Assembly (NCBI GenBank): GCA_027563935.2
Contig: CM050449.1
Coordinates: forward strand, 42,692,507-42,756,506
Length of the DNA: 64,000 nucleotides
Direction: 5' to 3'
DNA from: Costus lasius
Lineage: Eukaryota; Streptophyta; Magnoliopsida; Zingiberales; Costaceae
Positions 35,901 to 47,825 of this stretch are shown in pieces. Each line of letters opens with the position of its first letter. The stretch's first letter is position 1. The notes under the pieces were generated by a model. That model did not search any database. It was given only the letters and a program-made list of their open reading frames with translations, and was not told the origin of the DNA. Made by a program: the position numbers and the translations under genes.

Positions 35901-36255
35901 CTGAAGATCCAACAGAACTCTCCTAATCATTGTCTATAGAGCATGGTGTGAAGAGACCTTTGAGATGTATGATAAGATCATAAATCCCCATCTCATCACA
36001 CTCAACCTTGACCTCTAGGGTCATGCACTCTAAGACAAGAGCAGTGTACTGTTCGTTATCTTCACAATGTTCAAGATAGACATTCCACTCCCACTCAGTA
36101 GTGAAATACACACTGGGCTGGGATGGAGGTCTTTCAAGAAGATGCACCTTATTCTCTTGTTCTAGTATCTTGGACAAAATCTTGAACCACTTTGTCCAAT
36201 TTGTCCCATCTAGTTTGTTTTTATAAAGTTTCAATCTTAGATCAGGAGATGCCAT
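32976..36255 (-). pseudogene. Copia B1 gag-pol relic, heavily decayed
   Basis: From ATG at 36255 a gag N-terminus (WTKWFKILSKIL near 36190) stays open to a TAG at 35923-35925, the same stop as in B2. The rest is in many frames: a protease remnant (about 35760-35600), an integrase remnant (about 35340-35030; CGPF and FTDDFSRYG-like text is recognisable but altered), the integrase-RT linker (34631-34398), RT (about 34330-33554) and RNase H (about 33480-33000). The total of about 3.3 kb is shorter than the 3.9 kb of family A, and no CCHC knuckle is seen. It cannot encode working enzymes. Confidence 0.8.
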
Positions 36256-36418
36256 CTACAATAAGTAAATAAGTAAAATAAGTACTATGATAAAGCATTT
36301 AACAAGGACTTTAACTTAAATGCTATGCTCCCACTATTTCCAAAAACAAGTTGAGAACTCTCAAACTCAACATAGAATTAAGTGAGTAGGATCCTAATTT
36401 CACATGCGGTCTCCGCGA

Positions 36419-38450
36419 CTCACGAGGGTGAGTTGAGATTCACAGAGAATCCCATGCTTCCTTAGGTAGGCATACCAGCCAATTGCGCCGTGCACAACTG
36501 TTGGGGTATGCCCTTAAGACTAATGTTTGAGGTCTTGGGATTGTAACAGTATCATGTAATAAACTGTTATGTTTATAAAGGCATGGTTGTTATTCAGTAA
36601 GCTACATTGTCTGCTGCAATATATGTTCTTCTGAATAATGTCTCAAAGCTGTTCAGCTAGGCTGACATGCAGTTATGTCCTTAGTCGAGATATCTTGGTG
36701 AACATGAGACAGCCTTGATATGGTTAAGACTAATATGTGTTCTAATCTTATAGGATGCTTCGAGCATGGAATAAGATGTAGACTCATGGGTACATTGGAT
36801 GTACTGGACAGACCCTACTTGGATATTCAATTGCTTGTCACAATGTGAATAATCCTTGAATGCGACAAGTGGCACATTTCCTCTGACTTGAGATCACTTG
36901 TGTTTTCTAAATGATGATTGTCATTATTTTGAGATAGTTCAATATCACTTGAAATATAATGATTATAGACTATCTTGGATGGTGAGCTTGAGTCAGGTTA
37001 GGGCACTAGTGATAGACATAGGATTGCCGTCTCCTTAATTGGAGTGTGATGTTCTAAAGGGGCCCCCTGGATGAGATGATTGAGAAAGTGTATGGCCATA
37101 CCCAGATGACTATGTTCATCTGATCTAATCATGCTCATCATATTGGAGTTACAAGCTTGACTTGCTTGTCCAATAAGAACATCCAGTGGTAAAGGAAATT
37201 TGTATGCTTTGTGAATTGATTCACACTTGTGCTGTTTTTGGTTGTAGTCTTGGAAGACTCTTTCCTTTATATCGGGAGACAGTGATGTGTTGCTAGATAC
37301 CCCTCACTGATCGTGATAACGTAAGTTATCGTTACCGACATTTAAAGGAAACCCTTAGGGTCGCACAATTTGATGATATGGCTTTCTTAAGTCAGATCGT
37401 GTGGACTGAATTATTCGGGTTCAGTTTAAAGGGATTTAATCTCTGATTGTAAGTGAGATCTGGTCTGATCATGTTTGATTGATTAGGGCTTGAGATCGGT
37501 AAGCTTCGATTGAGAGAATGAATGCTAGATCAGTCAGATCAGGAGCATTGAGAGATTGACGGTCAGATCAAGAGCCTTAGGGTTTATTTTGATCTGGACT
37601 TATTTCTTGGTTTATTTGGTTAGTGGACCAAATCGGTTTGAACCAGCTCATGGATGAGCGCATGGTTCAAAGGTGATGTGGCATTTGCGATTGGGGTAAA
37701 CCCAAGATCGCATGTGGAGAAGTGGGATGCTATTTTTGGATAGCACTTCTCAAACGTGGCCATGATCTCACGTCGCCCCTCTCTTGCCTCTTCACGCCTT
37801 TGATGCCTCCTTGGGTTGTCTTCGAGCGGCGTTCTCGTCTAGAGGAAGTCTAAGGCGACAAGAGAGAAAAACGCCAAGAAGAAAAGCTCTCCTTTCCCTT
37901 TGCATTCGATCAAGACGCCTTGGACGATCCTTGCTAGCACAAGGGACGACAAGAAGAAGCACATCTTCATCTTGTGTGTGACGATTTGGAGGAGATCTTC
38001 GTTGTTCTCTTACTTCCAAGGCGCCATCTTGAAATGGCCATGGTATGAATCGAATCACTTCTTTACAATCGGTTTTGTTAAGTTGATCATATAATGCATG
38101 CTCATTGATCCTATGAAACCCTTTATCCGCTGCCCTCTTTCTTGTTTGCGCCACCATAGGGTTTTCTCCCCCTTTGGGGAACCATCAACAACTCCTCTTA
38201 GTTAAGACAGACTAGGCGCCCTGTGTCCAGCGAGGGCTGGATACAACACAGAACCCTATCCTCTCAACAGCTGCCTCTAGTGATTCATCATGTCAGTGAC
38301 ATATGAAAAACTAGTCAAGTCTGGTCCTAACCGTTATGCCTAGGGCCAACGAATTCCTTGCGAAGGCACGCCCAGGTTAAAACTGGACTGGGGAAATCAT
38401 TGTCACCTCACACCTTCAAAAGATAAGTGGGTGTGTCCCACGAGGGTGGG
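36419..38450 (-). other. Three leader hairpins of copia B1
   Basis: On the minus strand: CCCAC-CCTC-GTGGG (38450-38437), CCAGC-CCTC-GCTGG (38240-38227) and CTCAC-CCTC-GTGAG (36432-36419). All three stems are perfect. Spacings are 210 and, after removing the solo LTR insertion, 114 bp. Confidence 0.6.
36499..38187 (+). mobile_element. Solo LTR of copia family A (A4)
   Basis: A single 1689-bp LTR from TGTTGGGGTATGCCC to GGAACCATCA with TSD acaac at 36494-36498 and 38188-38192. It has no interior, so it is the product of LTR-LTR recombination. It keeps the ATG-GCC-ATG run followed by GTATGA (38034-38048), like the other A LTRs. Confidence 0.95.
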
Positions 38451-39445
38451 AAACAGTTCACAATATCACCGATCGATAGTTTGATGAGGGCTACGTGTTA
38501 GAAGGCTATTGACTTGATATTGTATTGAGAGTTTTGCATGTTTGTATTATTCTTTTCTAGCATGCAGTTTTCCTATGGTTATGGCAGCAAAGGAAAACAT
38601 CACAGGCATGCTATGGACAAAATAATAAACCATCACAGGCATGCTAGTTTGGTCGATATGGTCATAGCCCTTTTCATACACATAACTTGTCATGAGCCAT
38701 GTGACATGTTATCGTGCATCCAAGGGTTGTGAGTCCCGGAAGCAAATCAGCCCATGCCAAAAGCCGAAAGCAAGTGTCCTTCCTTCAGCCGCAAGTCCAT
38801 CACCACGCTTCCAAAGCTGGCGCCACTCTGAAATCGGTTGAAGAAGACACCTCGTTGTCTTTGATGAATCTTAACCTATCTTATGTAAACAATTCTACAT
38901 CTATTCTAAGGAAAGATGAAAATTTTACATCAAGAAGGGGGAGAACCACACGTAGGTGGTAGAAAGATTTTACAAGCATTCATCACAGGTGGAAAGATGC
39001 TTCCACATCACAACACAGGAGGGCACTCGCTATGACCATATCAACCCATGGAAGAGACAAGTGGCGCATATATAAAATTTGAAAAAACCAGAATAATCAA
39101 ATTTTATCCCCTTATGCGCCAACTCCATCCAAAGCACTCTCTCAATCAAATTTATTCTAAAATTGGGATCAAGTTTCATGATGATTTCATGGACCCTATC
39201 GGCTGGCAATTTTGTCAGATCAAGAGACCCGGCCAGTCCGAAGACACAATGCCCGTCCTACTTGACAAAACTACGTGCGCCTTTGGTTTTAAATCCATCA
39301 TAAACACAATCCAAATTTCAGCCATAAAATGATAAAAGAAGTTTGGATGAAAGAGGCTTTCTATGTGAAACGCGCATGGATAGAAGAAAAATTTTCCAAA
39401 AACTTTTCACACAAGCAAACGTACACCTTGTGTTTCTCGCAAGTA

Positions 39446-39457
39446 CCTTTGATACCA
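39446..39457 (-). other. Copia B1 primer-binding site (Met-tRNA)
   Basis: Minus-strand TGGTATCAAAGG lies 1 bp inside the 5' LTR; it matches 10 of 12 positions of the initiator complement. Confidence 0.8.
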
Positions 39458-39458
39458 C

Positions 39459-41691
39459 TGTTAGGGAATACCGGGTGTAATTTTAAAAATTTTGCAGTCC
39501 CAGGACGCAGCGGAAGCATTACACCCGAAACATATTCCGGTCCCAAGGATCCATGCGAGAGAGAAGACACAAGGATGTGTTAGAGATGTACCTCTTTTGC
39601 TTGTCTAGTTGCCGAAGCCATGTTGAAGACGATCAAGTGCTCGCCCTCTACAAGTATCCACGCGTCGACTCCTTGATCGTTGCTCCCTTCCACAATTGGT
39701 GCTAGCCTCGAGAAGAGAATCAAGCCTTCACCTCACTTGCGCCACCTTCAAGAGATCTTGCGCCAAGGAGGGGATAGGGAAGATGCCGCCAAGAACTTCC
39801 CTCTTCTTCTTTGCTTGCGCCACCTCCAAGGTGCGCCTATGGCCAAGGAACGATGAGAGCTTGTGGCAAGAAGACGCCACCAAGCACAAAGAATCCTTGC
39901 GCCAAAGAAGATAGGAAGAGGAAGAACTTGCGGCTATGGAAGAAGATTGCGCTCCTTGATGAAGAAGGAGAGCTCCAAGCTCTCAAGTTGTCGCCACCTT
40001 AAGCCTCCACGCCTCCTTGTGTATGAGACCTTACGTTTTCAAGAAGGGGAACCCAAGAAGGGGCGACAAGGGGTCCTATAAATAGGACTAGAGGCGGTTT
40101 GGGCAAGGGCTAGGATCATGCCAAGTGTATGGCTAGGATGAGGTGTCTTGAGGCAAGGAAAGTCTCCAAGACTTTACCATAAACCTCATTCAACCTATCC
40201 ATAAATGTCCAAGCACTATATCAGCCCAAGACATGCCTCAAATGCATTCTTACCATCAAAGGAGAAGTGGCTAGGCGCAACATGCAAGAGGAATTCGGCT
40301 AGGGTGGTGTCTTGGGAGAAACTAGGGTTTGAGGTAAGGTAAGTCTCCAAGACATTACCATATACCTCTTCCCTATATCCATATGCGCCTAGGAACTTCC
40401 CATAAAAGTTCTCAAGCCATATCAGCCCCAAGACTTGCCTTAGAGGCAAGTATTCCATCCAAGGAAGAGGGGCTAGGCGCCCTTTACTTCCATAATGAAG
40501 CAAAGGCGCCTCCCTCACCCCATTATGCCCCTAGGCGCCAATGGGGTGAGATTTCTCCCCATTATACCCTTTTAAGCCAATTCCCTCTTCATGACAACTA
40601 ATTATTGGGCCTCATTGGATAATGAGCTAGCCCAAACTTCATGGCATGGGTTGATTAATCCATTGGATCTAATCCAATGCAACTCTAATCCAAATGTGAC
40701 CAATTTCGGGTCAACCTGCCAAAAATGAAGTTTGGCTCCAATAACTTTCTTCCAACTCATCAGGCCCATTGGCGCTGATGAAATCTTCCAAATTGATCCA
40801 AGTTATCCAATAACTTGATCATAAGACTTCTGATTAAAGCAACGTCAAGAGTCTATTGCATGTGACCCCGTAGGATCCATATGACGAAGGCAATGATGTA
40901 AACATCATAAGTAGTGAGGGGTATCTAGCAACACATCACTACTACCCATGTCATAGGACTTAAGTCATTATGGCAACAACTCCTAAGAAGCAACGAGGAT
41001 TTCCATTGCATTATAGATCCCTTTGCCTAAACTGATATCCTGCCATTGGATTAGTCTCAAGTTTATCAATCCAATGCATTGGTCATTACTCAACAAGTGT
41101 GGCCACACATTCCTATCATGCACCAATAAGGTGGGGCGCCCCCGAGGGGATATCATGCTTCCAATAAAGAAGGGGCAAATCCTACTGTTGGTCATCCATG
41201 TCTCTACGTGACTTATGACATGCCCAATGACAGTCGTTTTGGTCTCCCAATTACGGAGAGACGTAAGACTGTATCAAAGCATATCCATCATCAAATCTAG
41301 ACATGAATACCTCAAGTCTAAGGATCAATGCAAACCTCTTGCATGTGAGATTGACTTGTTGACTAGGCAAGTCAATCCTCATGGTGGATCACTCCAGTGC
41401 ATCCAATGCACCTGTATGTCTGCGTTACTGTGCCCCGTACCTAACCAGCCCATACTCCAGTCTCACATGTACCAAAGCTGTCCCATATCTGCTATGGTAC
41501 CTTGTTTGGGGATAGCTTATGAGAATGGATCCAATCCAAACTCCTGGGACATTATATATGCAACTCAATACATCAACGCAGGCAGAGAAGTTTGCATAAT
41601 AACGACCATGCCTCTAATAATTCTATCAAAGTACATTCAAACAATGCCTGACCATGTCCATACATTGGTCTGCAGGGCATATACACCAACA
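39459..41691 (-). repeat. Copia B1 5' LTR
   Basis: 2233 bp, followed by TSD gatgt (41692-41696). Open frames inside it, such as 41215-41766, are not supported as genes. Confidence 0.92.
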
Positions 41692-42586
41692 GATGTCGAT
41701 GCTGATATCCATTCCAATGACTTGGGTAGCAGCGATGCACTGCTAGGTGCCAATCACTGCTTGTGATGACTGGGCCAAATGGTCCCAATAGACCAAGTTG
41801 GGCCAATAGGCCAAATTGGCTCAATGAGCCATTTGGGCCAAGGCGGCCCACATGGGATGAATGAGCTTGGGTGGCTCACTTAAAGTGAGAAGCTTGGAGC
41901 TTCTTGCTTGGAGAAGGCGAATGGGATTTTACTTGGAGTGGGTGAATTGGCTTTGGCTTAGAGTGGGAAATTGGTTTTGATCTCTTGAAGGGGTGCGTCT
42001 CTTCATGAAGAGGTGCACCTCTTCACTTGTGAAGAGGTGCACCTATTCAAGTGTATAAAACTCCCCACTCTCCCCTTATCGCCCTTCTTCCCCTTGTCGC
42101 CACTCTTGAGATATTCGGCCATTGAGAGAGTTGGACTCTCCTCCTTACTTGGTTCAGTTCTTGCAAGCTCCTTGTCGCCCTCCTCCCCAAAGTTGGACTT
42201 TGGCTTGGGTTGATTCCTGTTCGGATCGCGTTGGAGTGCTTTGAGAGTTGGACTATGACGAAGCTCCACCTCCTCTACTTGGCATCTCCTCTGGAGTTGG
42301 CGCAGGTGATTGAGGAAGTCTCCCAAAGGCGTGGATCTTCTTCCTGAGGCTAGCACCAGGCGTGGAAGAAGAGGACTCCAGGTTCGGTTGTGTGCGAGAC
42401 TGCAGAGGGCGCACACTTTGGCACCTGCATCGCATCTCTTGATTCGCTTCAAGGTATCATCTCCTACTCACCGTGTCGATCTCCTCGCAAGACTCGATCT
42501 TCTGGGTTTTTGGGACTGGCCTGTTTCAGGGATTGCTTCCGCTGTGCTTGTATGTAAAAGTTTTAAATCCCCGGGGTTTCCCAACA
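41692..42586 (+). repeat. Copia C 5' LTR, right piece (with deletion)
   Basis: Continues the LTR from 30731 and ends CCCAACA. Compared with 47826-49608 it lacks about 176 bp at 41768 (present around 48620-48796 in the other copy), which explains 1607 against 1783 bp. The TATAAAA at 42053 and the AAG-GTATC donor-like site (42451-42457) are present. Confidence 0.92.
42006..42060 (+). promoter_or_regulatory. LTR-C core promoter: two palindromes and TATA box
   Basis: A perfect 20-bp palindrome, TGAAGAGGTGCACCTCTTCA (42006-42025), is followed by a second, nearly perfect copy (42030-42049) and by GTGTATAAAACT with TATAAAA at 42054-42060. The second LTR repeats this at 49017-49072 with one change in the first palindrome. 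A dimeric transcription factor site is likely; the factor is unknown. Confidence 0.6.
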
Positions 42587-44196
42587 GTGGTATTAGAGGC
42601 ATCTTGCGAACTCGAACGGTGTTTTATGCTTTTATTGTATGCTCACATGCCATCTGAATTTTTTGAAAAATTGCATATGCGCATGAATTTTTCTAAGTAA
42701 GAAAAATTGTAAGTTTTCCGTTCCTAACATCTATTCGATCTCTTTGGTTTTTCGCTTTCTTCACATGTTGGGTTAGACCCATATGTGAGAGAATTAATTT
42801 CTCCCCACGCATGTAGGATAGTCCTATTATGTGGGACTTCTTGGCAAGTTAAGGATTGCATGGGTAGACGACAAGCATGCTTGGAGCATGCATGCGTCAC
42901 TTGTAGACTCCTAAGAGAAACGAAAATCTTAGATTTGCAAACGGATGTTGAGGTTGAAAGACATGTTTTCTAAGAAACTAAAACTAAAGTTTTATGTTTT
43001 CTTGAGCATATAGAAAAGCATGAGGTGATTGTGCATCGTGTTGTGGTTATAGTCAAGCCCCTTGTATGCCTGTGATGTATTATGTGAGAGGCCTGCGTGC
43101 CGCCTTTTCTTTTTGTTTTGTAAACGCACAAAGAAGATTAGGGGCACATCCCTCTTGAAGCTTTCATCTTGGCGCATCAACCATGATGGCGCATCTTGCT
43201 TGGTGGCACAAGTAAGGGCTTGGCCGAACCGTAGGGTTCGTGAGCTATCCCTCTTGGCACAAGCATGATAGCGCATCATGCATGGAGGAGCCATCAAGGT
43301 CTTGGCCGAACCCTTGGGTTTGCGTGCTTTGCCTTGATGTGGAGGACCTTGAAGCCGCACTTGAAGATAAAGCTTAGTGGCGGCTAGGTTAGGTCTTGTT
43401 GGGGCTTGTCACCTAGGTCAAGTATTGAACATCCTTTGGCATGTGATGGTTCAATGTGTTGATTATGCTATGACCACATCGCTTGTTTACTGCTTTCGAT
43501 ATCTGCTAATGCATGCCTGGATGTGTTTCATCTTGTTGTTATAACTATAGGATTGCATGCCTGTAATGTTAGACAAAAGATAAAACTAAGAGGATGAGAC
43601 CTTAAAAACCCTCAAAACAATATCAAGTCTGTAGCCTTCTAACGCGTAGCCCTCGTCAAGTTATCGATCAGTGGTGTTGTGAACTGTTTCCCACCCTTGT
43701 GGGACACACCCACTTATCTTTAGAAAGCGTGTGGTGGCAATGGTTTCCCCAGTCCAGTTAAAACTCTGGGCGTGCCACCGCAAGGAAATTATTGGCCCTA
43801 GGCATAACGGTCAGGATAGACTTGACTAGTTTTTCATATGTGGTGGCCCCATGATGGAACTCTAGAGGCGGCCTCGAGAGGTTAGGGTTTTGTGTTGTTC
43901 CAGCCCTAGTTGGGCACAAAATGCCTGAACTGTCTTGAGAAGGGGAATTGCCTGGGTGCAATCGGCCGGCGTGCCCACCTTAAGAAGCATGGGTCACTTT
44001 GTGCATCTCATCCCACCCTCGTGGGACGCGAAGCCTCATGTGGAATAAGGATCCCATCTCACTAGGAAATCTCAGATTTCGCAATTGACTTTGTGGGTTA
44101 TCAATTCGGTTAAAATAGTGGGAGCCATAATCATTTAATGCAAGTCCAGATTAAATGATTCGAAGTAGTACTAATCTGCTTTCTTGGTTGTTGTAG
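42454..44196 (+). other. Copia C leader: splice-like ends, no start codon found
   Basis: A donor-like AAG-GTATCATC (GT at 42454-42455) and an acceptor-like TTGGTTGTTGTAG (AG at 44195-44196) lie at the places used in the model for A and B. However, the LTR exon has no ATG in the right phase, so C does not support an in-frame start. The leader includes the primer site (TGGTATTAGAGG, 42588-42599) and three hairpins. No gene is seen in 42600-44190. Confidence 0.35.
43690..44025 (+). other. Three leader hairpins of copia C
   Basis: CCCAC-CCTT-GTGGG (43690-43703), CCAGC-CCTA-GTTGG (43899-43912, one G-T pair) and CCCAC-CCTC-GTGGG (44012-44025). Spacings are 209 and 113 bp. Confidence 0.6.
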
Positions 44197-44197
44197 A

Positions 44198-47100
44198 TCA
44201 ATTGCTACGAACAATTGCAGATGGTCACTGCTATCTATCCTGGAAAAGGACAAGTTGGTTGGATCCAACTTGATGGACTGGTATCAGAACTTGAGGATTC
44301 TCCTTAAGCACGAGAGGAAGTTCTATGTCCTTGAGCAGCCTATTCTAGAGCCACTTCCATGCTCGGCCTCAACGGCTGAGAAGGATGCTTTTGATAAGCA
44401 TCAGGCTGATACTTTGGAGGTTGCTAATTTGAAGCTAACCAACATGTCTCCTGAATTTAGAGGGCAATATGAATCTAAGAGTGCTTTCGAGATTATTTAT
44501 AATCTAAGGTAGCTCTTCAATGAATTGGTTGAGCTCAACCCTCCCAAAGTAGTCATTCAGTGTGGTGAACCGAAAGGTTTAACCAAGGAACTGAAACTAA
44601 AGATGGAAAGGATCAGGAATAACATGTGCTATTCATGTGGAGGGCCACCTCACATGTTGAATGACATGGTGCGACTTCAGAATGAGGAGAAGAGAAGTAG
44701 GACTTCGTCTTCTAGCTCAGGTATTTATGTTACCGAAGTCAACCTTTCTACTTCTATGTCATGGGTTTTGGATACCGTATGTGGAGCTCATATTTGTACA
44801 AATATTCAGGGACTCAAGAAAAGTAGAGCGGTGCGGCCTGGAGAGATTGACCTATGTGTTGGAAACGGAGCACAGGTTGCTGCTGTTGCCGTAGGACTTT
44901 TGACGCTCTCCCTGCCTTCTAGACTTCAACTAGAGTTAATTAATTGCTATTATGTACCTTCTCTTACCAAAAACATTGTATCTATTCCTTTCTTGGCAAG
45001 GAAAGTATTTAAATTTGAAATAAAAGAGGACACTTGTTCTTTTTCATTTGCAAATGCGTTTTATGGGAAGGGTACCTTGTGCAATGGATTATATATCTTG
45101 GACATGGATAACTCTATATGTAACATAAATCATAAAAGGATCAAACTAAATGGTTCAGTTGGTACATACCTTTGGCATTGTCGATTAGCCCATATAAACA
45201 AGAATCACATTCAACAACTCCATGCAAATGATTGTTAGATTCAACCTCCTTGGAGGAGTTTGATATTTGTGAGCCTTGTTTATTAGAGAAGATGACAAAA
45301 GCGCCATTCACCAAGATTGGTGAGAGGGTAGGTGGTTTATTGGATCTCATACATAGCGATGTGTGTGGGCCATTTAGTAAACAAGCCAGAGGAGGGTACA
45401 ACTACTTCATCACATTTACTGATGACTTCAGTAGATACGGTTATGTCTATTTGATGAGACATAAGTCCGAATCCTTTGAGAAATTTATGGAGTTCAGACA
45501 TGAAGTAGAGAACCAGCTTGGTAGATCTATTAAGGCTCTTCGATCAGATCGTGGTGGAGAGTACCTGAGCGGTGAGTTCTTTGACTATCTTAGAGAGTGT
45601 GGGATTCTATCTCAACTCACTCCTCCTGGAACACCTCAATGGAATGGTGTGTCTGAAAGGAGAAATTGAACTTTGTTGGACATGGTTCGATCTATGATGA
45701 GTCATGCAACTCTACCTCCGTCGTTTTGGGGCTATGCACTTGAGACAGCTTCTCTCATACTGAATAATGTTCCATCTAAGATTGTCTCCAAGATTCCGTA
45801 TGAGGTATGGAGTGGGAGACGCCCAAATCTCTCTTTTATCAGAGTCTGGGGATGTGAGGCTTATGTCAAACGTCAAGATTCTAGCAAGCTAGAACCCAGA
45901 TCTGATAAATGCGTGTTTGTGGGATATCCTAAGGAAACTAAAGGATATCACTTCTATGTTCCCAGCGAGAACAAAGTTTTTGTTGCTCGAGGTGCTATCT
46001 TTCTAGAGAAAGAATTTCTCATGAAAGAAGTCAGTGGGAGGAAGTTTGACTTGGACGAGGTCCAAGTGCAATCACAAGACACCGAGATGGAACCTGAGCC
46101 ACCTGCACCGGTTGCTGGGCAACTAGAGGCTCAGACACAGGCCTCGCATAGGTTTGGGAGGATTCGTCGTGCACCTAAGAGGTATGGGTCGCTGCCGACC
46201 CAACACGACGGGATCTTCATCATTGAGGATGAACCCAGGACCTATGATGAGGCGGTTGGTGGACCGGACTCCGAGAAATGGCATGACGCCATGAGATCCG
46301 AGATGGATTCCATGTCGGCTAACCAAGTCTGGGATTTCGTTGAGCTACCTGATGGGGTAAAACCTATAGGGTGTAAATGGGTCTTCAAGCGGAAGACTGA
46401 CATGGATGGCAACATAGTTACCTATGAGGGTAGACTTGTGGCTAAAGGGTTCAGACAGGTCCACGGGGTGGACTATGATGAAACTTTTTCGCCAGTTGCC
46501 ATGTTCAAATCTATTCGAATCTTACTTGCTATAGCTGCATATCACGATTATGAGATATGGTAGATGGATGTAAAGATAGTGTTTCTTAATGGGAAGTTGA
46601 CAGAGGATATGTATATGACACAACCTGATGGTTTCATCCATCCTGCAGAGGCCAATAAGGTCTGCAGGCTAAAGAGATCCATTTATGGATTAAAGCAAGC
46701 TTCTCGAAGTTGAAATCTTCAATTTGATGAGGCAGTAAGAGATTACGGCTTCATTAAGAGCGAAGATGACGCCTGTGTATATAGAAAATTTAGTAGGAGC
46801 TTGGTGGCATTTCTGGTCTTGTATGTCGACGACATACTACTCATCGGAAACGACATCCCTAGTCTTCAAGCTGTGAAGACATGGTTGGGGAAGTGTTTTG
46901 AGATGAAAGATTTGGGGGAGGCCGCCTATATCCTAGGCGTGAGGATCTACCGGAATAGATCCAAGAAGCTCCTGGCCCTTAGTCAGAGTACTTACATTGA
47001 TAAGGTCCTAGAGAGGTTCAGCATAGAGCAATCTAAGAAAGGATGCCTTCCAGTGAGACATGGCCTTATTCTCTCCAAGAGCCAGTGTCCCGTCACACAG

Positions 47101-47804
47101 GCTGAGAGGGACGACATGAGTCAAGTGCCCTATGCTTCGGCAGTAGGTTCGATCATGTACGCGATGTTGTGTACTAGACCAAACGTGGCTTATGTTGTGA
47201 GCATAACTAGCCGATACCAATCCAATCCAGGTCTGTAGAACTGGGTGGCTGTAAATAATATTCTATGTTTCTGAGAAGAACTAAAGAATGATTCTCGGTC
47301 TATGGGGGACAGGAAGAGCTCAGTGTTCAGGGCTACACTGAGGCATCGTTCCAGTCTGACCCTAATGACTTCAGATCGCAGATAGGCTATGTGTTCAGAT
47401 TGAGTGGAGGTGCTATGAGCTGAGAGAGCTCTAAGCAATCCATTGTAACTGATTCTACGACCGAGGCTGAGTATGTCGTTGCTTCTGAGGCAGCCAAAGA
47501 AGCCATTTGGATTCGGAAGTTCATTTCTGAACTTCAGGTGGTTCCAACTGCTGGGGATCCGATTGAGCTCTATTGTAACAACAATAAAGCTATGGCACAG
47601 GCAAAGGAACCACGGTCTCATCAAAAATCCAAACACATTCTTAGTAGATTTCACCTGATCTAGGAGATCATTGATAGAGGTGATGTCAGGATAAGCAGAG
47701 ATGACACAGACAATAATCTGGTAGACCCACTAACCAAGGCTTTGGCGCAGCAGAAGCGTGATGGTCATGCGAGGGACATAGGGTTGAGATTTCTCAACAA
47801 CTAA
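44198..47804 (+). pseudogene. Copia C gag-pol, broken with shortened gag
   Basis: The frame starts in gag (LVGSNLMDWYQNLRILL near 44255) without an ATG and meets TAG at 44510-44512. The central gag region seen in family A is missing. A degenerate knuckle (CYSCGGPPHMLND, last Cys lost, near 44628), protease (LDTVCGAHIC near 44770), integrase (SDVCGPFSKQARGG, FTDDFSRYG, RSDRGGEY, SERRN; 45290-45670), RT (LYVDDILLIGND near 46820) and RNase H (to 47804) follow. Lesions: frameshift near 45235, TGA 45667-45669, TAG 46561-46563, TGA near 46711, TAG near 47236, and several shifts in RNase H. RT and integrase are otherwise well conserved, so the decay is moderate. Confidence 0.88.
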
Positions 47805-47825
47805 GTCTAAGTGCAAGTAGGAGAT

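Larger units (their letters stand above)
36256..39591 (-). other. Copia B1 leader: putative intron (contains solo LTR A4)
   Basis: On the minus strand the ATG at 39621 opens ten codons ending GAG (39592), followed by GTACAT (GT at 39591-39590). The leader ends TTATTGTAG (AG at 36257-36256) directly before ATG-GCA of gag. Without the solo LTR and its TSD (1694 bp) the length is 1642 bp, against 1639 in B2. The leader contains the primer site TGGTATCAAAGG (39457-39446). No gene is seen. Confidence 0.45.
30732..41691 (-). mobile_element. Copia B1, both LTRs present, interior degenerate
   Basis: TSD gatgt lies at 30727-30731 and 41692-41696. The LTRs are 30732-32975 (2244 bp) and 39459-41691 (2233 bp). 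They are closely similar; part of the length difference is a 10-bp loss between CAATT repeats (near 40705). The interior holds the B-family leader, a gag-pol relic and a solo LTR of family A. The clean TSD shows that it inserted as a unit. Confidence 0.94.

Noticed and set aside
41215..41766. 183-codon plus-strand frame
   Set aside because: It is antisense in the B1 LTR and runs across the B1-C junction; no protein family is recognised.
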